Below, one piece after another: positions 22,906 through 31,581 of a stretch of DNA of 44,983 bases. Numbering within the stretch: the first letter of the stretch is position 1; every line of letters begins with the position of its first letter. The DNA is from an uncultured Collinsella sp. (lineage in GTDB: Bacteria > Actinomycetota > Coriobacteriia > Coriobacteriales > Coriobacteriaceae). Under the pieces are notes generated by a model. It did no database searches. It was not told the DNA's origin and worked only from the letters and a program-made list of their open reading frames with translations. Made by a program: the position numbers and the translations under genes. The DNA lies in contig UQNU01000011.1 in assembly GCA_900542555.1 (NCBI GenBank), forward strand, positions 1 through 44,983, written 5' to 3'.

Positions 22906-24931
22906 TTAGCGTCGACGCTTCCAGATAATGCCGAGGATGATGACGATGATGCCGCCGATAAGGCACGCGCCAACTACTGCCAGCGTGCGGTCTCCCGTTG
23001 CGGCGAGCTTACCGCTCGTCTTCTTGGTGCTGACCTTCGTGGTCGTCGTGTCCGTCTTAGGCGAGGGCTTAGGCGTCGGGGCCGGTGTGGGCGTGGGGTC
23101 CACGGCTACGGAGCCGAAGCTGATGGTGCCGGCGAGCCCGGCCATCTTGCTCTCCCAGCCGTTCTGCCCAATCAGCGCCCTCAGCGCCGCCTCGCACGTG
23201 CCCCACTCGGTGTACTTGGTGGCGTGTGCAAAGGTGGGAAAGTCGGTCGTGTTGGTAATGATGTAGTTGTTGGTGGCGACGGTATAGGTCTTGGCGGGGT
23301 CGAGCGTGCTGCCGTCTTTGGTGAGTGTGGCACTCACAATGCGCTTGCCTTCGGGCTGCGTCCAATCAATCGTCACGTTGATGCCGCCAAAGGAGAGAAC
23401 GCTGCCAGAGTCATCGCGCCACTTGTACTTGTCTTGCGCCTCCTGCTCGGTGTGACCGGCCGGCCACATAAGCCTGCTGAAGCTCGTAGCTGTCGTTGCA
23501 ATCGTCGCTGATTTGTAGCGAGTGCTCGAGCGCTGCGAGGAAGTCCGCGCCGGTCATGGTCCAGGTCTCCACGGTGTTGCCGTAGGGCGAGATGGCGATG
23601 ACGTTGCCAGCGGTCACGTTGCCCGCCGCGATGCCGCCGCGGATGCCGCCAGCGTTTTCGATAGCGAGGTCCGCGCCCGTCAGGGCAAGATAAGAGCCGC
23701 AAATCACGTGGCCGATGGTCTGGGCCTTGGTGGTGTCGCCCTCCTTGCTGGGACGGAAATCGGTGGTGCGCACCATTTCCCAACCATGCGTGCCTGCGGC
23801 GTCCTCGCCGTAGAAATAGTTGGTGGTGGATGTGCCGAGCACCTTGTTCGATTCGTTTTCAAAGTCCTCGTCGAGCGGCTTGATCTTGTTGCGGACGGCT
23901 TCAAGGCAGCTTTGGTAGTCGGAGCCCTTGTCGGGGTCTGCCAAAAGGTCGTTGACGTTCTTGGCGGTGTAGAGCTTCTCGTCGCTGCCGTCTGCAGGGA
24001 CCGTGACCGTGTCATCGTCGGTCGTCTCGGTGCCATTGGTGTCGTACTTGTACGGAATGGAAAGCAGTCCCACCTCGGCAAAGGCACTGCCCGCCTCGAC
24101 AACGTGGATTGTCTTGCCGCCGGCTCCCGTCACCTTCTCGTTAAGGTTGATGTGCTCGTGGCCTGCGATAAGGGCATCGACGCCACGGAGTCGCGTGGCA
24201 AAGGTCTTGGCGTCGAGCGTGTGCGCGATACACACAACAACATCGCAGCCCTCCTTGCGCAGCTGCTCTGCCTCGGCATTGATGGCGTTCGCGGCACTCG
24301 AGAACGACGTACCCGCGACCAGGTCCGCGCGCAGCGAGGATTCCAGCGACTCATCCATGGCACCCACGACGCCGACCTTGATTATGTAGTCGAATGTGGA
24401 GTGATCCTCGCTATCCTCCCAGGTGCGATCGAGCGTCTTCGTGATGCTCGAGCTCCATACGCCGCTCGTAGACTTCGCGTTCGCGCAGAGCATGGCGAAG
24501 GGCGTGCCGGTGGTGCTGTAGCCGGTCATGGTGCGGAGCTTGTCCGCGCCGTAGCTCCAGTCGTGGTTGCCCGGCGTGGTCGCGTCGTAGCCGTCTACAT
24601 AGAAGGTGTCCATGAGCTCCGCGATGCTCTTGCCCTCGCTCATGGTGGCGAAGGACTGCCCGTGGAAGGTGTCGCCCGCATCGAGCAAAAGATCGGGGGC
24701 GCTGTTTTGGGCGCTATAGAGAACCGCCAGTCCGTCAAAGCCCACAGTGCCGGTGCCCTTGCTTGCGTTGTAGCTGTACTTGTAGCTGCCGTGGATATCG
24801 TTGGTGTGCATGACGGCCACGGAGCCGTCAATAGCGGCGGGCAGGTTTCCCGCGAAAGCGAGGCTTGGGATGCCTGCGAGCGCGCCGGCAAACAACGCGG
24901 CGGCCAACGCAAAGCGGGGGAGTCTTTTCAT
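22906..24931 (-). pseudogene. frameshifted cell-wall-anchored 5'-nucleotidase/UshA-like phosphohydrolase
   Basis: Two overlapping frames (24931 to 23411, and 23469 to 22906) together make one protein of about 675 residues. The first has a signal peptide (1-28), the metallophosphatase motifs TNDIHGS, DAGDTFHG, GNHDW and GHEHIN, and most of the 5'-nucleotidase C-terminal domain (NAGGIRGG, SPYGNTVETWTMTG). The second carries the rest of that domain (DPAKTYTVATNNYI), a Pro/Thr-rich spacer, and a sortase signal LAATG with a hydrophobic span and KRRR tail. The break lies near 23455-23470 in a GGCCGGCCGG run and corresponds to one extra base. Intact, it would release phosphate and nucleosides from extracellular nucleotides. 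A sequencing error or recoding cannot be excluded. Confidence 0.8.
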
Positions 24932-24995
24932 GGCAGTTTCCTTAGTCCTTAGCTAGAATGTCTGGTTGAATATCGGATTATCGACATAATATGCG

Positions 24996-25035
24996 AAAAC
25001 CGCCGCAAGGGCGTCTGTCCCTTTGCGGCGGTTTT
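24996..25035. terminator. CCGCCGCAAGG hairpin, tandem copy
   Basis: Arms AAAACCGCCGCAAGG (24996-25010) / CCCTTTGCGGCGGTTTT (to 25035) around a CGTCTGTC loop. It is the upstream member of two tandem hairpins between the nucleotidase start and the ABC ATPase end. Confidence 0.6.
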
Positions 25036-25050
25036 GACGTTTGCGCAGAT

Positions 25051-25091
25051 AAAACCTACCAAAATAAACCTGTCCCTTTTTGGCAGGTTTT
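25051..25091 (-). terminator. AAAACCTACC hairpin at the end of the ABC ATPase gene
   Basis: Arms AAAACCTACCAAAA (25051-25064) / TTTTGGCAGGTTTT (25078-25091). On minus, the ATPase TAA stop (25092-25090) supplies the first bases of the stem. The loop contains CTGTCCC, as in the other members. Confidence 0.7.
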
Positions 25092-25884
25092 AGCTCAGCA
25101 GCATGCGGTCGTTGGCGAGCTCGCCTCCCGAGACCTCCTCGAACTTCTGCAGCAGGTCGGCTACGGTGAGCGACTTCTTCTCATCGCCCGCCACGTCGTA
25201 GATCACGTGGCCTTCGTGCATCATGATCAGACGGTTGCCCAGACGGATGGCGTCGTTCATGTTGTGCGTGACCATGAGCGTGGTCAGGTGGTTCTCGTCG
25301 ACGATCTCCTCGGTCAGGTTAAGCACCTTAGAGGCCGTCTTGGGGTCGAGGGCCGCGGTGTGCTCGTCGAGCAGCAGCAGGCGCGGCCTGGTGAGCGTGG
25401 CCATCAGCAGGGTGAGTGCCTGGCGCTGGCCACCCGAGAGCAGGCCGACCTTGGCGTTGAGACGCGTGTCCAGACCAAGGTCCAGGCGCTTGAGCAGCTC
25501 GACGTACTCATCTTTCTCGGCCTTGGTGACGCCCCACGAAAGGCCGCGACGCTGGCCGCGACGCTTGGCGAGGGCCAGGTTCTCGGCGATCTGCATGTCG
25601 GCAGCGGTACCGCGCATGGGGTCCTGAAACACGCGGCCCAGGTACTTGGCGCGCTGCGACTCGGTCAGGCGCGAGATGTCGGTGCCGTCGAGCTCAATAA
25701 CGCCCGAATCGAGCGGGTACACGCCGGCGATCATGTTGAGCAGCGTGGACTTGCCGGCGCCGTTGCCGCCGATCACGGTTACAAAGTCGCCGTCATTCAG
25801 GGTGAGGTCGACGCCGGTGAGCGCGCGCTTCTCGGTGACGGTGCCCTTGTTAAAGGTCTTCTTGACGTGCGAGAGCTTAAGCAT
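25090..25884 (-). CDS. ABC transporter ATP-binding protein (TrpZ-like)
   Basis: A 264-residue ABC ATPase that powers import through the permease encoded upstream. Walker A GGNGAGKST (39-47), the Q-loop in RVFQDPMRGTAADM, signature LSGGQ (149-153), Walker B LLLLDE (169-174) and a switch His in MVTHNM are all intact. The start at 25884 overlaps the permease stop by eight bases; GGGGG lies nine bases upstream. An ATG three codons earlier is an alternative. This subfamily accompanies ABC_sub_bind lipoproteins such as the tryptophan importer TrpXYZ, but the substrate here is not certain. Confidence 0.9.
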   Translation of the reverse strand: MLKLSHVKKTFNKGTVTEKRALTGVDLTLNDGDFVTVIGGNGAGKSTLLNMIAGVYPLDSGVIELDGTDISRLTESQRAKYLGRVFQDPMRGTAADMQIAENLALAKRRGQRRGLSWGVTKAEKDEYVELLKRLDLGLDTRLNAKVGLLSGGQRQALTLLMATLTRPRLLLLDEHTAALDPKTASKVLNLTEEIVDENHLTTLMVTHNMNDAIRLGNRLIMMHEGHVIYDVAGDEKKSLTVADLLQKFEEVSGGELANDRMLLS

Positions 25885-26800
25885 CTGCCTCATCCCCCTT
25901 CGTGTAGGAGCTGCGGAGCTTATAGCGCTCCCAAACCACGGGCACGCACAGGGCCACAGCGACAATTACGGCGGAGAGCAGCTTCATGTCGTTGGCGTCC
26001 ATGCCCAACTGCAGCACGATGGCGCGGATGAGGAAGTACACCACGGAGCCAAAGACGGCAGAGGCCAGGCGAACGCTAAACTGCGTGAGGCCGCCGGGCA
26101 GCAGACGGCCGAGCACCTCACCGATAACAATGGCGGCAAGACCGATAACGATGGCGCCGGTGCCCATACCAATGTCGGCATACTTTTGGCTCTGGCAGAT
26201 GAGCGCGCCCGAAAGGCCGATGAGGGCGTTGGAGAGCACGAGGGCGATCATCTTGGTGGAGTTGGTGTTGACGCCCAGAGCGCGGATCATGTACTCGTTG
26301 TTGCCGGTGGCTCGCAGCGCCGAGCCGATCTCGGTGCCAAAGAACCAATACAGGATGGCAACGATAGCCACGGCGAGCAGGATGCCCAAGATGATGGCAA
26401 CGGTGGACTGCGGCAGACCGGTCATATTGCTGACGGCCGAGAACACGGTGCCTTTGGCAAGAATGGGCGTATTGGACTTGCCCATGATGCGCAGGTTGAT
26501 GGACCACAGGCTGATCTGGGTGAGGATTCCGGCGAGGATCGCAGGAATCTCAAAGACGGTGGTCAAAATGCCCGTGACGGCGCCCGCGATGGCGCCGGCG
26601 CACATACCGGCCAGCACGGCGAACAGCGGGTCGACGTTGTTATTGACGATGAGCACAGCGCAGACGCAGCCGCCGAGGGCAAAGCTGCCGTCGCAGGTCA
26701 TATCGGGAATGTCGAGCAGGCGGAACGTGATAAACACGCCAAGCACCATAATGCCCCAGAGGACGCCCTGCGAAACGGCGCCCTGCAATGCAATGAGCAT
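25877..26800 (-). CDS. ABC transporter permease (TrpY-like)
   Basis: A 307-residue membrane permease of the branched-chain amino acid/ribose permease fold (BPD_transp_2), with about nine predicted hydrophobic spans. LLDIPDMTCDGSFALGG near the N-terminus and GNNEYMIRALGVNTNSTK in the central loop, which docks the ATPase, are characteristic of the TrpY/ABC_sub_bind partner group. AGGAGGT precedes the ATG. The ATPase gene overlaps its 3' end. The lipoprotein gene lies 200 bases upstream in the same direction; that gap shows only small hairpins. Confidence 0.88.
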   Translation of the reverse strand: MLIALQGAVSQGVLWGIMVLGVFITFRLLDIPDMTCDGSFALGGCVCAVLIVNNNVDPLFAVLAGMCAGAIAGAVTGILTTVFEIPAILAGILTQISLWSINLRIMGKSNTPILAKGTVFSAVSNMTGLPQSTVAIILGILLAVAIVAILYWFFGTEIGSALRATGNNEYMIRALGVNTNSTKMIALVLSNALIGLSGALICQSQKYADIGMGTGAIVIGLAAIVIGEVLGRLLPGGLTQFSVRLASAVFGSVVYFLIRAIVLQLGMDANDMKLLSAVIVAVALCVPVVWERYKLRSSYTKGDEADA

Positions 26801-27003
26801 GCTTCATACCTCCTAGGATAGGGTGGACACGTGATTCACCATAATAGCGGTAACAATGCATAGAAGAGTTACGGACAGACGTTTTGTTTTACCTGAAACA
26901 AGCAGGTCGGACGCCGGTCTACAGCGCCCGCCCCTGTGGCTCAGATATTGAATAACGCGGCTAAAGCGCGAGCACGGGCTCTAGACGCATGCCGCGTATG
27001 GCA

Positions 27004-27984
27004 TTACGCGTCCAGGGCGGAAAGGTCGATGCCCAGGGCCTCGGCCATTTCGTCGTTCTTGACGACGACCAGGTCCTTGCTCGAGAGGTGCTTGATCGGC
27101 ATGTCTTCGGGCTTGGCCTCGCCCTTCAGGATCTTAACGGCCATCTCGCCCGCGGTGTAGCCCAGGTCCTCGTAATTGATGGAGAGGGTGAACAGGCCGC
27201 CGGCCATGCACATACCCTCCTCGCCAGTCACGAAGGGAAGCTTGTTTTCCTTGCAGATCTGGCCGACCTGCGAGGCACCCGCGGCGATGGTGTTGTCGGT
27301 GGGGGAGTACAGCGCGTCGACCTTGCCCACGGCAGACTCGACGACGGACTGAATCTCGTTGGAGCTCGAGACGGTGAAGTCAGTGTACTCGAGGCCCAGC
27401 TTGTCGAGCTCCTTCTTGGCGGCCTTGATCTGGACGTCGGAGTTGGACTCGGCGGTGCAGTAGAGCAGGCCGACCTTTTTAACGTCGGGCAGGACCTTCT
27501 GCATCATCTCGAGCTGCTCGGCGACCGGGGTGAGGTCGGAAGCGCCCGTGACGTTGGTGCCGGGCTTGTCGTTGTCCTGGACCAGGCCGGAGGCGGCGTA
27601 GTCGGTGATGGCGCAGCCCACGATGGGGATATCGGCCGTGGCGCCGGCGGCAGCCTGCGCGGCGGGCGTTGCGATGGCATAAATCAGGTTGACGTTGTCG
27701 CCCACAAACTTGTCGGCAATGGACTTACACGTGGACTGGTCGTTCTGGGCGTTCTTCTGGTCGATCTTGACCTTAAGGCCGCTCTCCTTGATGGCCTTGA
27801 CAAAGCCGTCGTTGGCGGCATCGAGTGCGGAGTGCTCGGTGAGCTGCAGAACGCCGATGGTGTAGTCGGAACCGGCGGCAGCAGAGCCGGAACCAGAGTT
27901 GCCGCCGCATCCGGCGAGCGGGGCGAGCGCGAGCAGGCCGGCGGAGACCAGAAGGCTCCTGCGGCTGATGGTGATGTCCTTCAT
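27004..27984 (-). CDS. ABC transporter substrate-binding lipoprotein (ABC_sub_bind family)
   Basis: A 326-residue extracytoplasmic binding protein. The signal sequence has a twin-arginine-like SRRSLL followed by a hydrophobic stretch and the lipobox LAPLAGC, with the lipid anchor on Cys26; a Gly/Ser-rich linker follows. The mature domain (YTIGVLQLTEHSALDAANDGF) matches the ABC_sub_bind family, which includes the tryptophan-binding TrpX. Aromatic amino acids are likely ligands. The start at 27984 has GGGGG seven bases upstream; a further upstream start at 28032 is rejected because it would hide the signal peptide. It is the first gene of the importer operon. Confidence 0.88.
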   Translation of the reverse strand: MKDITISRRSLLVSAGLLALAPLAGCGGNSGSGSAAAGSDYTIGVLQLTEHSALDAANDGFVKAIKESGLKVKIDQKNAQNDQSTCKSIADKFVGDNVNLIYAIATPAAQAAAGATADIPIVGCAITDYAASGLVQDNDKPGTNVTGASDLTPVAEQLEMMQKVLPDVKKVGLLYCTAESNSDVQIKAAKKELDKLGLEYTDFTVSSSNEIQSVVESAVGKVDALYSPTDNTIAAGASQVGQICKENKLPFVTGEEGMCMAGGLFTLSINYEDLGYTAGEMAVKILKGEAKPEDMPIKHLSSKDLVVVKNDEMAEALGIDLSALDA

Positions 27985-28144
27985 ATCATTACCCCCAGTA
28001 TAAAAATGGCTGGAAACACTGCACTGGGACAAAGTGCAAGTGGAACTATAGTAGCGCTGATGTCCATTTTTACAACAGCCTGGCGGGTTTTTTAATACAG
28101 AATCGGATGGGCGGTACGGGTAGTCGAATGGGCGGCGGAGGGTC

Positions 28145-28930
28145 TTATGCGGCGGAGGAGGCGTCGTCCTCGTCCAAGGCGGCGAAGAGCTTCTTGCCGT
28201 CGAGCAGGCGCGTGCTGACGTTTCTCATTCGGCCAATCTCTACAGTACGCAACGTGTCATCGGCGCCTCGGGCGTCGTAGACCGTTCCCAGCAGATACGA
28301 GATGCCATCGCGCTGTCTGATGGCAAAGGGACGGAGTGTCATCCGTGCTGCTTCGGTTTCGCCACGTGTCGTGACGCTCGAAATATCAAAACTCACCGTG
28401 GTTCCGTGGTCGATGGCCTGCTCGACGAGCTCGCACGTGTCGATGCGCTTGATGGGCGTGCGTGTTGCCTTGGTAGCCTTGCTGCCTGCGCTTGGAGCGG
28501 GTTCGGGTGTATCGAGGTAGCCGCGAACGTCGGCGCTCGCCATGGCAACTAAGTGCTGCGCCATGCTCTTGCGGATAGCGATAGGCGTGGAGCGGTTGCG
28601 CATGACCATACCGTGGAGCCGGATGATCTCTTCATCGGTGAGCGGGCGGGTAAGAAGTTTGTAGCCCACGCCGCGTTTGTACTCAATTTCGTATCCGGCA
28701 TGGCGAAGCGCGGAGATGGCGGTGTAGATGCTGCGCCGCGCCGCCGAGATGGGCATGCGGGCGGGGTCGTCGGGATGGGCGAGGCGCCGGATCAACTCAT
28801 CGGAAAGCATGGCCTTGTCCTCGCCGGTGTTTTCGCTCAAGAGCTGCAGGATGCGAACGGCGCGATAGGCTGCCATCGAGGCGGCGCCTCTAGTCGTGGT
28901 GTCGTAGGTTTCAACAGCGGCTTCGGTCAT
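28145..28930 (-). CDS. WYL-type transcriptional regulator
   Basis: A 261-residue regulator. The N-terminal part holds a helix-turn-helix of the DeoR/HTH_11 type (about 15-90, ISAARRSIYTAISALRHAGYEIEYKRGVGYKL). The C-terminal part (about 160-245) resembles a divergent WYL domain (LRPFAIRQRDGISYLLGTVYD ... VEIGRMRNV). WYL proteins sense small ligands or nucleic acid. Its target is unknown. The start at 28930 has AAAGGA ten bases upstream; a GTG three codons earlier is too close to it. It is transcribed toward the ABC lipoprotein gene, whose start is 160 bases away, so they might share regulation. Confidence 0.72.
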   Translation of the reverse strand: MTEAAVETYDTTTRGAASMAAYRAVRILQLLSENTGEDKAMLSDELIRRLAHPDDPARMPISAARRSIYTAISALRHAGYEIEYKRGVGYKLLTRPLTDEEIIRLHGMVMRNRSTPIAIRKSMAQHLVAMASADVRGYLDTPEPAPSAGSKATKATRTPIKRIDTCELVEQAIDHGTTVSFDISSVTTRGETEAARMTLRPFAIRQRDGISYLLGTVYDARGADDTLRTVEIGRMRNVSTRLLDGKKLFAALDEDDASSAA

Positions 28931-29047
28931 GGTGCCCACGTCCTTTCCGTTTTGGGTGGCGACGGTATGGAGCCTAGGACGTGGGGCTTTCCCAGGGGCG
29001 CAGGGCGCTCTGGGCGGTCGGTAGTCGTCGGCAAACGGCGGGTCGAG

Positions 29048-29110
29048 TTTTCAACAGCCCTGCTCAACTGACCAAAAACTTGCCAAAAGCTTGACGGATG
29101 CTGTTGAAAA
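29048..29110. promoter_or_regulatory. inverted repeat upstream of the WYL regulator
   Basis: Perfect 11-bp arms TTTTCAACAGC (29048-29058) and GCTGTTGAAAA (29100-29110) flank 41 bp. They lie between the regulator start and the asnS terminator, a likely place for an autoregulatory site. The distal arm shares its A-run with the asnS terminator. Confidence 0.45.
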
Positions 29111-29142
29111 AAAGCGTCTCTCGACCGATGTCGAGAGGCGCT
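29107..29142 (-). terminator. terminator of asnS
   Basis: On minus, stem AGCGCCTCTCGAC / GTCGAGAGACGCT (29142-29130 / 29125-29113) followed by TTTTTTT. Confidence 0.92.
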
Positions 29143-29189
29143 TGTGCGATGAGCGTTGGCGTGTGGCGACGCGAGCTAGCGTCCGACGA

Positions 29190-30593
29190 TTAGAAGTCGG
29201 CGTTGCCCACGGTGCGTGGGTGCGGCAGGACGTCGCGGATGTTGCCCACGCCGGTCAGATACATGACCAAGCGCTCGAAGCCCAGACCGTAGCCGGCGTG
29301 CTTGCAGGAACCGTAGCGGCGCAGGTCAAGGTAGTACTTGTACTGCTCGGGATTCATGCCCAGGTCCTTGATGCGGGCCTCGAGCAGATCCAGGCGCTCC
29401 TCGCGCTGGGAGCCGCCGATAATCTCGCCGATACCGGGCACCAGGCAGTCGGCGGCGGCGACGGTCTTGCCGTCCTCGTTCATGCGCATGTAGAACGCCT
29501 TGATCTCGGCCGGGTAGTCGGTCACAAAAGTCGGGCGCTTAAAGTGCTCCTCGGTCAGGAAGCGCTCGTGCTCGGTCTGCAGGTCGATGCCCCAGCTGAC
29601 GGGGTAATCAAACTGGTGGCCAGCAGCGACTGCCTGCTCCAGGATCTCGACGGCCTCGGTGTAGGTAACGCGGGCAAAGTCGGAGTTGGCGACATGGTCC
29701 AGGCGCTCGAGCAGACCCTTGTCCACAAACTTGTTGAGCATATTGAGCTCGTCGGGGCAGGTTGCCATAACGTCCTTGAGGACGTACTTGAGCATGGCCT
29801 CGGCGTTATCCATGTAGTCGTTCAGGTCGGCAAAGGCCATCTCGGGCTCGATCATCCAAAACTCGGCGGCGTGGCGCGTGGTGTTGGAGTTCTCGGCACG
29901 GAAGGTGGGGCCAAAGGTGTACACGTCGCCAAAGGCCATGGCAAAGTTCTCGGCATTGAGCTGGCCGGACACGGTGAGGCTTGCATGCTTGCCAAAGAAG
30001 TCCTGGCTCCAGTCGACCTCGCCGGACTCGGTGAGGGGCGGATTTTTGGGGTCGAGCGTGGTCACGCGGAACATCTCGCCGGCGCCCTCGCAGTCACTCG
30101 TGGTGATGATGGGGGTGTTGACGTAGACAAAGCCCTGCTCCTGGAAGAAGCGGTGGATGGCGGCAGCCGCGACAGAGCGGATGCGGAACACGGCGCGGAA
30201 CAGGTTGGTGCGCGGGCGCAGGTGCTGCTGGGTGCGCAGGAACTCGACGGTTGCGCGCTTCTTCTGCAGCGGGTAATCCGGGGCGCTGACGCCCTCGACC
30301 TCGATGGAGGTGGCAGAAAGCTCGAAAGGCTGGGGCGCATCGGGGGTCAGCTTGACGGTGCCGGTGCAAATGAGTGCGGCCGAGACGTTTTGATGGGCGA
30401 TCTCGTCGTAGTTGTCGAGTGCCTCGCGGTTCATGACGACCTGCACGTCGCGGAAGCAGCTGCCGTCGTTGAGCGTAACAAAGCCAAAGTTCTTCATGTC
30501 GCGGACGGACTTGACCCAGCCGGCGACGGTGACGGTCTGGCCGCCGAGCGACTCGGCATCGGCATAGAGCTGCGCGATTTTGGTGCGGTTCAC
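29190..30593 (-). CDS. asnS: asparaginyl-tRNA synthetase
   Basis: A 467-residue class IIb synthetase charging tRNA-Asn. The N-terminal OB-fold binds the anticodon (TVTVAGWVKSVRDMKNFGFV). Class II motif 2 (TFRAENSNTTRHAAEFWMIEPEM) and motif 3 (GLGFERLVMYLTG near the end) are intact. The C-terminal NIRDVLPHPRTVGNADF resembles the AsnRS ending rather than AspRS. The GTG at 30593 is chosen because GGGAGG precedes it and the length then matches E. coli AsnRS (466). ATGs farther upstream (30605, 30629, 30659) lack ribosome binding sites. Confidence 0.93.
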   Translation of the reverse strand: MNRTKIAQLYADAESLGGQTVTVAGWVKSVRDMKNFGFVTLNDGSCFRDVQVVMNREALDNYDEIAHQNVSAALICTGTVKLTPDAPQPFELSATSIEVEGVSAPDYPLQKKRATVEFLRTQQHLRPRTNLFRAVFRIRSVAAAAIHRFFQEQGFVYVNTPIITTSDCEGAGEMFRVTTLDPKNPPLTESGEVDWSQDFFGKHASLTVSGQLNAENFAMAFGDVYTFGPTFRAENSNTTRHAAEFWMIEPEMAFADLNDYMDNAEAMLKYVLKDVMATCPDELNMLNKFVDKGLLERLDHVANSDFARVTYTEAVEILEQAVAAGHQFDYPVSWGIDLQTEHERFLTEEHFKRPTFVTDYPAEIKAFYMRMNEDGKTVAAADCLVPGIGEIIGGSQREERLDLLEARIKDLGMNPEQYKYYLDLRRYGSCKHAGYGLGFERLVMYLTGVGNIRDVLPHPRTVGNADF

Positions 30594-30706
30594 GTATCCT
30601 CCCATAACGGTTGAATGATAGTTATCCATACAGTTCGATATTCTAGCAGCTCGGCTCATTTGGGCTATACAGATAAGGCATTGGCGGGATGGTTTTTCAA
30701 ACGAAA

Positions 30707-30736
30707 AGCGCCCGCGGCCAGATGGTCGCGGGCGCT
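30707..30736 (-). terminator. terminator of the EIIA(Glc) gene
   Basis: On minus, stem AGCGCCCGCG / CGCGGGCGCT with a 10-base loop, followed by TTTCGTTTG. Confidence 0.85.
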
Positions 30737-30774
30737 CGACGAGGTGCCTTTTGGCTGTGTGGCGCGGGGCCTGG

Positions 30775-31338
30775 CTACTTGGTCTTGGCTACCAGCAGCG
30801 GGTCGCCAAGCTTGACGAGCGGGTTGCCGCCGATAAGCGTTCCGGACTCGCCGACATGGTCGATGCTCTTAAGACGATCGAGCTCGGAGACGATGACGGT
30901 CACGATGTCCTCGTGACCAGCGGCCTTAATGGCCTCGCGGTCGAAGCTGATGAGCGGCTGGCCTGCCTTGACCACATCGCCCATCTCGACAAAGCGGGCA
31001 AAACCCTTGCCGTTCATTTCCACGGTGCCCAGGCCGACATGGATGAACACGCGAAGACCGTCCTCGGTGATCATGCCAATGGAGTGGTTGGTGACAGTGG
31101 TGGCGCCGATGCGGCCGTTGGCGGGCGCATAGATGGTGCCGGTAATGGGCTCGATGCCATAGCCTTGGCCAAGCATGCCCGAGGCGATCGTCTCGTCGGG
31201 AACCTCGTCCAGGTTGACGAGCACGCCGTTGACGGGGGCATAGATGACGCCTTCGCGGGTGGCGAAGCTTGCTGCGGGCGGAACGGACGCCTCGCCGGTC
31301 GAGGTGAAGGTGGACTTAAGCGAATCGAGCAGACCCAT
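30775..31338 (-). CDS. PTS glucose-type EIIA protein (free-standing)
   Basis: A 187-residue EIIA(Glc)/Crr-type phosphocarrier. Phosphate would pass from HPr to His100 in VFIHVGLGTVEMNG, with His85 in TNHSIGM as the supporting histidine. The beta-sandwich core (EGVIYAPVNGVLVNLDEVPDETIA) is typical. In actinobacteria and Gram-positives this domain is often fused to EIIBC; here it stands alone and could serve the EIIBC at 10570-11970, which has none. The start at 31338 has GGAGG upstream; a longer reading frame from 31419 is rejected. A palindrome GAAACGTTTC at 31386-31395 lies in its promoter region. Confidence 0.9.
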   Translation of the reverse strand: MGLLDSLKSTFTSTGEASVPPAASFATREGVIYAPVNGVLVNLDEVPDETIASGMLGQGYGIEPITGTIYAPANGRIGATTVTNHSIGMITEDGLRVFIHVGLGTVEMNGKGFARFVEMGDVVKAGQPLISFDREAIKAAGHEDIVTVIVSELDRLKSIDHVGESGTLIGGNPLVKLGDPLLVAKTK

Positions 31339-31385
31339 AGTTGCCTCCAACTTAAATAGGCGCATATCGCGCGTTTGGTTTGCCG

Positions 31386-31419
31386 GAAACGTTTCATATG
31401 TGTTTCGCGGCTTGGTCAA
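31386..31419 (-). promoter_or_regulatory. candidate promoter and LacI-type operator upstream of EIIA
   Basis: On minus, a -35 TTGACC (31419-31414) and a TATGAA -10 (31398-31393) with a 15-bp spacer (short). The perfect palindrome GAAACGTTTC (31386-31395) overlaps the -10, as for LacI/CcpA-type repressor sites. The gap also contains the leader of the divergent esterase, for which I see no clear promoter. Confidence 0.4.
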
Positions 31420-31581
31420 CGCCCCTATTCTACGCTGCTCAGCGATACCTCTGAGCTGGGATTATGTGATATATCAGTTGGAGGGAAACTTATTGCCGGA
31501 GAGTTTCTACGTCCTGCACCCAACTGGGGTACGCTTAGATGCGAAAAAAGAGTGCGCATAATTTGCGCGAAGGGAGCACAT

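Noticed and set aside
23522..24952. 476-codon plus-strand frame
   Set aside because: Antisense to the 5'-nucleotidase, which has a signal peptide and clear catalytic motifs.
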